Translations under genes and position numbers: made by a program
The notes under the pieces: generated by a model
Databases searched by the model: none
Told to the model about the DNA's origin: nothing
The model's input: the letters and a program-made list of their open reading frames with translations, nothing else
Part shown: one piece after another, positions 4,942-10,670 of the stretch
Numbering within the stretch: the first letter of the stretch is position 1
How the letters are laid out: each line of letters begins with the position of its first letter
NCBI GenBank assembly: GCA_012965455.1
Contig: DTSG01000217.1
Coordinates: forward strand, 1-10,670
Direction of reading: 5' to 3'
DNA from: Planctomycetaceae bacterium
Lineage (GTDB): Bacteria > Planctomycetota > Planctomycetia > Pirellulales > Pirellulaceae
DNA: 10,670 bases

Positions 4942-7368
4942 ATGTCAAGCGCCTTGCGCCACGGCGCATTCGTCATTCTTTCGCTATTGGTACTCAGTCA
5001 TTCGTCATTCGCACATGCCCAGGAATTCAAGTCGACGCTCAACAAGTTCTTTGTATCATATTGCAACGACTGCCACGCTGACGGAGCAGATGAGGGTGGG
5101 CTGTCCTTAGACAAACTTGGCGCTGATCTGAGCAACCCCGCGATATTTGCAAAATGGGAAAGAATTTACGACCGCGTCCGCGATGGCGAAATGCCACCTG
5201 AAGATGAGACACAACCAAGCAAGGCACATCGCTCGGATTTTGCACGAAACCTGGGCGATCCTTTGACGAAGGCGCACGCGACTGAGAAGGGCACGGTGCT
5301 GCGGCGGCTGAATCGCCGCGAGTATCAGAACACGTTAAACGATCTGTTCGGCACATCGTTGGAGCTGGAAGGCATGCTTCCCGAGGATGCACGGTCCCAC
5401 GAATTCGACAACGTCGGCAAAGCGCTCGGCATATCGATGACGCACCTGCAACGCTACATCGAAGCGGCCGGCATGGTCTTCGATGCCGCTGTCGCCAAGT
5501 CACCCGATGCTCCCAAACCAGGACTGATCGAGTGCCATTATCGTGAGTCGGAAGTCGCACGAGTATTGGGCAAGACCGTCATACGTCTAGACGATGGAGC
5601 GCTGGTTCGCTTCTCACCAGCCGGGATGTCCGGTGGACTGCTGCGAGAAGGTGGCACGCGCAGCGCCGGGAAGTATCGCGTTCGAATCACTGGGTACGCC
5701 TATCGGTCGGACAAGCCAGTTGTCGTGAATGTCTCTGGGATGTCATACCAGACGGGGTCAGACAAGCCGCTCTTTGGGTTCTTTGCGTTTCCGCCCGGCA
5801 AGCCGACAACGATCGAGGTTGTGACGTGGATCGATCAGCGTTACATGTTGACGGTCAATCCGTACGGCATCTCCGATCCGGATCACTACAAGCGAACGGA
5901 CGTCAACACCTACCAGGGCCCCGGATTCGCGCTGCTCTCAGCGACGATGGAAGGTCCTCTGCTGGATGAGTTTCCTTCTCGTGGACATCGGTTGGTATTC
6001 GACGGGATCCAGCGCGTCGAGATCGAACCGCGAAACCCCAGCGACAAGCAGAAGAGTTGGTACAAGCCGAAGTTCACGATCGAGTCAAAGGACGAATCCG
6101 GTGATGCGAAGAGCTCCCTGCAACGGGTTGCGTTGTACGCGTTTCGTCGCCCAGTGACGAAAGACGAGGTGTTACCGTACCTGGAGCTATTCAACGCCGA
6201 ACGAGCGAAAGGCGAGTCGTTCGAGGCGGCGTTGAGAACGGCGATTGTGGCAATACTGTCGTCCCCGAGTTTCCTCTACTTGAACGAGCCTAGCGGTCCG
6301 TTGGATGATTTTGCGTTGGCGAACCGCCTGGCATACTTCCTCACGCGAACTACGCCAGATCGAACGTTGTTGAGCCTAGCATATGAGAAACAACTCACAG
6401 GGAATTCCGACGTTCTGCAACAACAGGCTGAGCGTTTGATGGGTGATCCGAAATTCGATCGCTTCCTAACGGACTTCTCCGACGCGTGGTTGAACCTCCG
6501 CGAGATTGATTTCACGGTTCCCGACAGCCAGTTGTTTCCAGAATACGATGCGTTCCTTAATGACTCCATCCGCAAGGAAACCGAGGCGTTCCTCAAGGAG
6601 TTAATAGTCTCGAATCTCCCGGTACACAATGTCGTGAAGTCCGACTTCGCGATGCTCAACAGTCGACTGGCCGAGCATTACGGTATTGATTCCGTGGACG
6701 GCGTCGAGATCCGTAAAGTTTCATTACCGCCGGACAGCGTTCGCGGCGGATTTCTAAGCCAGGCGAGCATCCTCAAGGTTACCTCGAACGGAACAAACAC
6801 CTCGCCGGTCGTTCGCGGTGTCTGGGTCATGGAACGGATTTTCGGTGAAACCCCGCCACCGCCACCGCCGGGCATCCCTGGCGTTGAGCCGGATGTCCGT
6901 GGTACTTCAACACTTCGTGAGCTGCTGGACAAACACCGCGATTCGCCCAACTGCCAGTCGTGCCATCAGAAGATCGATCCGCCTGGATTCGCGCTGGAAC
7001 AGTTCAATCCCATCGGTGGATTCCGTAGTAATTTCCGCTCGATTGGTGAAGGCCAAGTTGTCGCCACCACCGTTCGCGGCCAAGCCGTCCGTTACCGCTT
7101 GGGACCATCCGTAGAACCGTCGGGTAAGTTGGCCGCCGGTCAATCCTTCGCGGATTTTCGTGGCTTGCGTGATATACTTGCTCAGGACGAAGACCGACTT
7201 GCCACCGCAATGGCAACAAAGCTACTCACCTTTGCGACGGGCCGCGAGATGGGATTCTCCGATCGACCCGAGCTTGCTCGTATCGTTAAACAATCCGCTC
7301 AGCGACAATACAGAGTTCAGGATCTGATTCATCAGGTTATCGCCAGTCCGATCTTTCAGGAGAAGTAA
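4840..7368 (+). CDS. DUF1592-family planctomycete cytochrome-like protein
   Basis: This 842-residue protein carries the standard domain series of a planctomycete family of unknown reaction. PSCyt1 (about 67-122) has CNDCH at 75-79 and the family GEMPPE (116-121). DUF1587 (about 152-212) starts LRRLNRREYQNTLNDLFG. A beta-rich middle region spans about 225-395. DUF1595 (about 428-482) holds ALYAFRRPVT. DUF1592 spans about 488-615. DUF1588 (about 634-730) holds GTNTSPVVRGVWVMERI and CQSCH at 705-709. DUF1585 spans about 768-840. The two CxxCH motifs could bind c-type heme, implying export and a redox role; this is inference. AGGTG at 4830-4834 and a candidate promoter support the start at 4840. 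The classical signal peptide starts only at Met35 (4942: hydrophobic 41-53, cleavage after AHA near 60), which has no ribosome site. The start is therefore uncertain, while the rest is firm. It is coupled to the DUF1552 gene by a 2-nt gap. Confidence 0.93.
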   Translation: MKRLLGLLLMMGVVRCGGETLPAGDAVSPSPHSKMSSALRHGAFVILSLLVLSHSSFAHAQEFKSTLNKFFVSYCNDCHADGADEGGLSLDKLGADLSNPAIFAKWERIYDRVRDGEMPPEDETQPSKAHRSDFARNLGDPLTKAHATEKGTVLRRLNRREYQNTLNDLFGTSLELEGMLPEDARSHEFDNVGKALGISMTHLQRYIEAAGMVFDAAVAKSPDAPKPGLIECHYRESEVARVLGKTVIRLDDGALVRFSPAGMSGGLLREGGTRSAGKYRVRITGYAYRSDKPVVVNVSGMSYQTGSDKPLFGFFAFPPGKPTTIEVVTWIDQRYMLTVNPYGISDPDHYKRTDVNTYQGPGFALLSATMEGPLLDEFPSRGHRLVFDGIQRVEIEPRNPSDKQKSWYKPKFTIESKDESGDAKSSLQRVALYAFRRPVTKDEVLPYLELFNAERAKGESFEAALRTAIVAILSSPSFLYLNEPSGPLDDFALANRLAYFLTRTTPDRTLLSLAYEKQLTGNSDVLQQQAERLMGDPKFDRFLTDFSDAWLNLREIDFTVPDSQLFPEYDAFLNDSIRKETEAFLKELIVSNLPVHNVVKSDFAMLNSRLAEHYGIDSVDGVEIRKVSLPPDSVRGGFLSQASILKVTSNGTNTSPVVRGVWVMERIFGETPPPPPPGIPGVEPDVRGTSTLRELLDKHRDSPNCQSCHQKIDPPGFALEQFNPIGGFRSNFRSIGEGQVVATTVRGQAVRYRLGPSVEPSGKLAAGQSFADFRGLRDILAQDEDRLATAMATKLLTFATGREMGFSDRPELARIVKQSAQRQYRVQDLIHQVIASPIFQEK

Positions 7369-7370
7369 TC

Positions 7371-8681
7371 ATGAACGTCCCGCACATCGCTAGACCCGCG
7401 TTGGACCGACGCCATTTCCTGAAAGGGGTTGGAACCTGTATTGCACTTCCGCTGCTTGACGCGATGATTCCATCGAGCGCGACCAACGCGGCGCGCCATA
7501 CCGCATCCGCCGCCGGCGTGCCACGATTTGTGGCGATGAACGCTGGGCTTGGTTTCCATAAACCATTCCTCTTTCCCGAGACGGAGGGGACCGGCTATAA
7601 ACTCACACCCTATCTAGAACAGATCAAGGATCATTCCGAAAACTTCACGGTGTTTTCCGGTCTCTCGCATCCAAATCAGTCCGGCAACAACGGCCACGCT
7701 TCATCGATGACTTGGTTAACGTCCGCACCACGGCCCGGCCTCGCGGGATTCAAGAATACCATCTCATTGGACCAATTGATGGCCCGACAGATTGCAGGAC
7801 AGACACGCATGCCTTTCCTGACCCTGAGCACGCGAAGCTCGTCGCTGTCATGGTCTGCGAATGGTGTTCAGATCCCCGCAGAGACATCCCCGTCCAAACT
7901 GTTTCAACAGTTGTTTGTCGAGGGAACCGCTGAAGAAATCGCTAGCGAGATCCGCGATCTCCACCGTGGCCGCAGCATTTTGGATACCGTCATAAAGGAC
8001 GCTCAGCGATTGAATCAGTCACTCGGTCAGCGTGACCGCGTGAAGCTGGACGAGTACTTCACGTCTGTCCGTGACCTGGAGGTCCGCCTCCAACAAAACG
8101 AAGAATGGGTTCATAAACCCAAACCCCAGGTCAACGTTGACCCACCCCAGGACATTGATGATTCGAACGACGTCCTGGCCCGCCAACGATTGATGTACGA
8201 GATGATGGCGTTGGCCATTCAGACGGATTCCACGCGCGTCATCACATTCAACTTGGGCACCTTGAACTCCGTCCCCAGCAACATCGAAGGCGTGCGATCC
8301 GATTGGCACAATCTGTCCCACCACGGCAAAGACGAAGCGAAGATTGACGAACTAAAGATCATCGAAATCGCTGAATTCCAGGCGTTCAACGAGTTCCTGA
8401 ACCGGCTGACTTCCATCGAGGAAGCCGGCAAGTCGCTGTTGGATCATACCTCCGTGCTCTTCGGCTCCAACCTTGGCAGCGCGGCGTCTCACGATTGGCA
8501 CAATCTGCCCATCATTATCGCCGGCGGTGGCTACAAGCATGGGGCGTATGTCGCGCATGATCGGAAGAACAATACGCCACTGGCGAATGTGTTCGTGTCG
8601 CTGGCTCAACGAATGGGGCTGGAAATAGACCGCTTTGGCAGTAGCACAGCCGAATCCGTGCGCGGGTTGGAGCGTGCCTGA
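7371..8681 (+). CDS. DUF1552 protein with twin-arginine signal
   Basis: This 436-residue protein belongs to the DUF1552 family, which regularly sits beside DUF1592 proteins in planctomycetes; its biochemical role is not established. A twin-arginine signal (RRHFLKG at 13-19, followed by a hydrophobic stretch to about 33) indicates export in a folded state. Family landmarks follow: GLGFHKPFLFPE (59-70), a conserved FSGLSHPNQSGNNGHAS block (95-111), SILDTVIKDAQRL (202-214), ITFNLGTLNS (291-300), DWHNLSHHGK (311-320), VLFGSNLG (362-369), a second DWHNLP (375-380) and IIIAGGGYKHG (381-391). The repeated His-rich blocks look like metal or active-site positions (inference). AGGAG at 7358-7362, inside the end of the previous gene, and a 2-nt gap indicate translational coupling. 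The length is normal for the family and nothing is broken. Confidence 0.93.
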   Translation: MNVPHIARPALDRRHFLKGVGTCIALPLLDAMIPSSATNAARHTASAAGVPRFVAMNAGLGFHKPFLFPETEGTGYKLTPYLEQIKDHSENFTVFSGLSHPNQSGNNGHASSMTWLTSAPRPGLAGFKNTISLDQLMARQIAGQTRMPFLTLSTRSSSLSWSANGVQIPAETSPSKLFQQLFVEGTAEEIASEIRDLHRGRSILDTVIKDAQRLNQSLGQRDRVKLDEYFTSVRDLEVRLQQNEEWVHKPKPQVNVDPPQDIDDSNDVLARQRLMYEMMALAIQTDSTRVITFNLGTLNSVPSNIEGVRSDWHNLSHHGKDEAKIDELKIIEIAEFQAFNEFLNRLTSIEEAGKSLLDHTSVLFGSNLGSAASHDWHNLPIIIAGGGYKHGAYVAHDRKNNTPLANVFVSLAQRMGLEIDRFGSSTAESVRGLERA

Positions 8682-8719
8682 TTTCCGTAACCACAACAGC
8701 GGGTTTCCTTGCCCGACCG

Positions 8720-8778
8720 CCTAACTAAGCACTTCGTGTTGTGATTTGGTAAGCTGGTCGAATGTGGCCTCGACGAGG
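8720..8778. repeat. 59-bp direct repeat, right copy
   Basis: This is the right partner of 4507-4565. It begins 38 nt after the DUF1552 stop and ends 31 nt before the preferred start of the membrane protein gene. On the minus strand it reads VEATFDQLTKSQHEVLS followed by TAG at 8721-8723. The differences from the left copy are Val/Ile, a silent Gln codon and Ser/Gly in that frame, with the stop kept. Confidence 0.92.
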
Positions 8779-8809
8779 TACGGCCATAACTTCGTGTCCG
8801 GTGTCTTTA

Positions 8810-9508
8810 ATGAATACAATTAAATCTGTACATTCGCCTAGTCGCTTTCGCCGTTTAATGACCGGTTTAGCAGCATTGCTCGCCGCGCTCGTTATCTTTT
8901 ACGTTGTGATGCTCGTCGGCAGTGCAATCGGCGGAGAAGATTTTCATGCCCTGGGCACTAGCATGTGGGTAACCGTACTGATCGGTATTTCTGCCGGTGC
9001 AGCGGGCAGTTTTGTAACGGTTCGGTCCTGTCGGAAAAACGGGCGGTGCAGACGCGCTCTGTCTTTATGCGGCAGAACCACACTGACACTCGTAATTTGG
9101 TACGTAGTCCTAGGGGTGCTTGCATTAGCGGGAGAATCCAAAATCCTCAATATGGGTACTGTCACACTTTGTCTATTCCTGCCCGGGGCCACTACCGCCT
9201 ACCTTGCCTACCGTAAAACGGGACTTTCCGGAGATTGGCTCTTAATCTCTCTTGTTGGTGTGCACGCCATTACCATGATGGCGTCCATTGGCTTCCAGTG
9301 GTGGAACCCCGACATGTATTGGCTTCGCGGCATCATCTACTCCGGTGTCTTTATGCTTCTCGTGATGTCCATTGGATTTATCAAACGAGTAGTTCAGCGC
9401 AAGTCTTCTCTCGCGATGACCACCTACTACCTTGTCGTGCTTGTAGCCATTCTCGGACTGAACCTAGCGACACAGTTGTCATGGCAAGTTTTCTATATTG
9501 ATATCTAG
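8810..9508 (+). CDS. Seven-helix membrane protein of unknown function
   Basis: I do not recognise this 232-residue protein. It has about seven hydrophobic segments, near residues 16-40, 49-72, 90-108, 115-134, 143-164, 172-192 and 200-224. Short basic loops (for example RSCRKNGRCRR at 72-82) suggest those loops face the cytoplasm. No catalytic motif, nucleotide-binding site or transporter signature is visible. The ATG at 8810 is preferred over an in-frame ATG at 8762, because the latter lies inside the 59-bp repeat and adds only repeat-derived residues; neither has a clear ribosome site, so the start is uncertain. The next gene follows after 8 nt on the same strand, so the two are probably co-transcribed. 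Base composition (28/60 G+C in a sample at 9361-9420) matches the left part of the window rather than the preceding operon. Confidence 0.75.
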   Translation: MNTIKSVHSPSRFRRLMTGLAALLAALVIFYVVMLVGSAIGGEDFHALGTSMWVTVLIGISAGAAGSFVTVRSCRKNGRCRRALSLCGRTTLTLVIWYVVLGVLALAGESKILNMGTVTLCLFLPGATTAYLAYRKTGLSGDWLLISLVGVHAITMMASIGFQWWNPDMYWLRGIIYSGVFMLLVMSIGFIKRVVQRKSSLAMTTYYLVVLVAILGLNLATQLSWQVFYIDI

Positions 9509-9516
9509 GGTGCTGA

Positions 9517-10670
9517 ATGACTAAAAACCAAATCATCCCGGTGGTCGTATTCACTGTCTATCTATGTCTTGCGCACATTCCCCGGGGCAACGAGACGTTT
9601 TTTGCGGATGCCAACAGCCAAAATCAGCAAATCGATTTGAGAACCGAATCGATTCTCGAGCAGTTCAATCAAATCACTCTGGCGGGAATCGCTGCAGAGA
9701 ACAATTTTGCGGCCGGACTTTTTGAAGCAACGCCTGCCGAAAATATGGTGCCCTATCCTGGAGAGGATTTAGCCAGTTTTCATCGCGATAATGAACCTTT
9801 AATCGGGGCATACGAAAAAGCACTAGGGATCCATGTAAACACAAATCCTGACGACGAACTTTGGTGGAACTACCAACCGGGGGAAGACACAAATGACCCA
9901 ACCGTGCAGCGATACCTAGAACGAGATCGCTTAGTATTGGACGAAGTCGTTCGGTTATTGGATCGTGAATTTTATCGAACTTATCTCTATTCAACAAATG
10001 GTTCGATGCCAAACGGTTTGCTGCCACTAGTCGACACGTGCAGACGGGCTAGTCGAGCCCTAGGCGTCCGTGTCGACCTTGCCCTGCGCGAAAATCGCCT
10101 CTCCGACGCACTGGTGGATGCATTGGCGATCGAGCGATTGGGGCATAAGTTGATGGTTGAAGAGAATATGATTGTGAGTGTGTTGGCAGGAGGTGCTATA
10201 TTCTTTATGGGAAATCACGCCTTATGCAAAGTCATTTCCCACCCCCACTTTAATCACGACCACCTTTCGATGATCGAGGACTCTCGGAAGCTGCTCATTG
10301 GCTCACTAGGCGTGCGGGGAATGTACGGTGACAAGATTATGACCCTGCAAGGCATTCGTTATTTTGAGCTGCGAGGAATGAATGGCGTGCTAATGAGTGC
10401 CGGAGAGAAGATGCAGGATGAGGCATTTGTTGTCAATTTAGCCGCGGCATTGGCAAACTGGGATCAGGTCTATGAGTTTTTTGACTATAAACATGAACTC
10501 TGCATTGCCGTTCTGGAAGAACCCGATTTTGACGAACGACGGGAACTCACTGCTTCGCTTCGTGCCGCTTGCTTGGAGAAACAAGTGGACTACAGTCTTC
10601 CTACTCAATCGGTTATTCACTATATCGATAACCTATATTGCTCATCAACCGAGTATATTTTGAGGGGCAT
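9517..10670 (+). CDS. Exported protein of unknown function, C-terminus outside the window
   Basis: The frame starting at the ATG at 9517 stays open for 384 codons to the right edge, so the gene is incomplete. A TGA lies immediately before the ATG, and AGGGTG at 9507-9512 is a plausible ribosome site at short spacing, overlapping the end of the membrane protein gene. The N-terminus (MTKNQIIPVVVFTVYLCLA) is a likely signal peptide or anchor. The rest is mainly helical and acidic, with ALGVRVDLALRENRLSDALV (about 181-200) followed by a helix-rich stretch in which AIERLGH leads on to VLAGGAIFFMG. This pattern recurs in secreted planctomycete proteins of no assigned function. No catalytic motif was seen. 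It is probably translated with the seven-helix protein 8 nt upstream and may act with it at the membrane (inference). Confidence 0.8.
   Translation, partial: MTKNQIIPVVVFTVYLCLAHIPRGNETFFADANSQNQQIDLRTESILEQFNQITLAGIAAENNFAAGLFEATPAENMVPYPGEDLASFHRDNEPLIGAYEKALGIHVNTNPDDELWWNYQPGEDTNDPTVQRYLERDRLVLDEVVRLLDREFYRTYLYSTNGSMPNGLLPLVDTCRRASRALGVRVDLALRENRLSDALVDALAIERLGHKLMVEENMIVSVLAGGAIFFMGNHALCKVISHPHFNHDHLSMIEDSRKLLIGSLGVRGMYGDKIMTLQGIRYFELRGMNGVLMSAGEKMQDEAFVVNLAAALANWDQVYEFFDYKHELCIAVLEEPDFDERRELTASLRAACLEKQVDYSLPTQSVIHYIDNLYCSSTEYILRG

Noticed and set aside
8699..8720. Possible terminator after the DUF1552 gene
   Set aside because: Only a 4-bp stem (CGGG/CCCG) with an 8-nt loop and no T-tract.
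4507..8778. Composite transposon or integrated element
   Set aside because: No transposase, recombinase, terminal inverted repeats or short target duplication was found, so only the neutral statement of direct repeats is made.
8762..8809. Upstream ATG for the seven-helix protein
   Set aside because: It lies within the 59-bp repeat, adds only repeat-derived residues and has no ribosome site.
10472..10663. 63-codon frame near the right end
   Set aside because: It overlaps the long frame from 9517 in a different frame and has no independent support.

Overview
The window reads as part of a Planctomycetota chromosome, most likely from the Pirellulales/Rhodopirellula side. The strongest evidence is a paired DUF1592-type cytochrome-like protein and DUF1552 protein, a signature gene pair of that phylum. 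Supporting evidence is a small lipoprotein with planctomycete-type leucine-rich repeats (ITDAGL / VTDAGV) and secreted proteins of no assigned function. No RNA gene, CRISPR array, transposase or recombinase was found.

Layout, left to right. Positions 1-1423 (+) hold the tail of an unidentified gene and a compact CpaC/RcpA-type secretin, probably the edge of a Flp/Tad pilus cluster. Positions 1448-4362 (-) hold three minus-strand genes: a NupG-family nucleoside transporter, a secreted calcineurin-like metallophosphoesterase and a small LRR lipoprotein. The last two each have a near-identical 51-bp element in their upstream region. Positions 4363-4839 are gene-free, with repeats, a GT-skewed stretch and a good promoter. 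Positions 4840-8681 (+) form a tight two-gene operon: an 842-residue protein (PSCyt1-DUF1587-DUF1595-DUF1592-DUF1588-DUF1585) and a 436-residue DUF1552 protein with a twin-arginine signal. Positions 8810-10670 (+) hold a seven-helix membrane protein and, 8 nt later, an exported protein of unknown function that runs off the right end.

The main structural surprise is that the DUF1592/DUF1552 operon lies between two 59-bp direct repeats (4507-4565 and 8720-8778) that match at 55 of 59 positions. Hand-counted 60-base samples inside the operon give 35/60 G+C, against 28/60 in three samples outside. The repeats may therefore mark a transferred or inserted cassette, although no mobilising enzyme is present. 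The repeats also read, on the minus strand, as the last codons of a gene with a conserved stop, so they may be gene-end fossils. A second surprise is that the first gene of the operon begins with what looks like the promoter, ribosome site and leader of a small lipoprotein gene. Its lipobox is broken (VVRC), and a second, ordinary signal peptide follows.

Functional picture. Nearly everything here concerns the cell envelope: a pilus secretin, a transporter, and secreted or membrane-bound enzymes and lipoproteins. The DUF1592/DUF1552 pair is probably exported and acts together, perhaps in redox chemistry, but its reaction is not known and cannot be read from the sequence.
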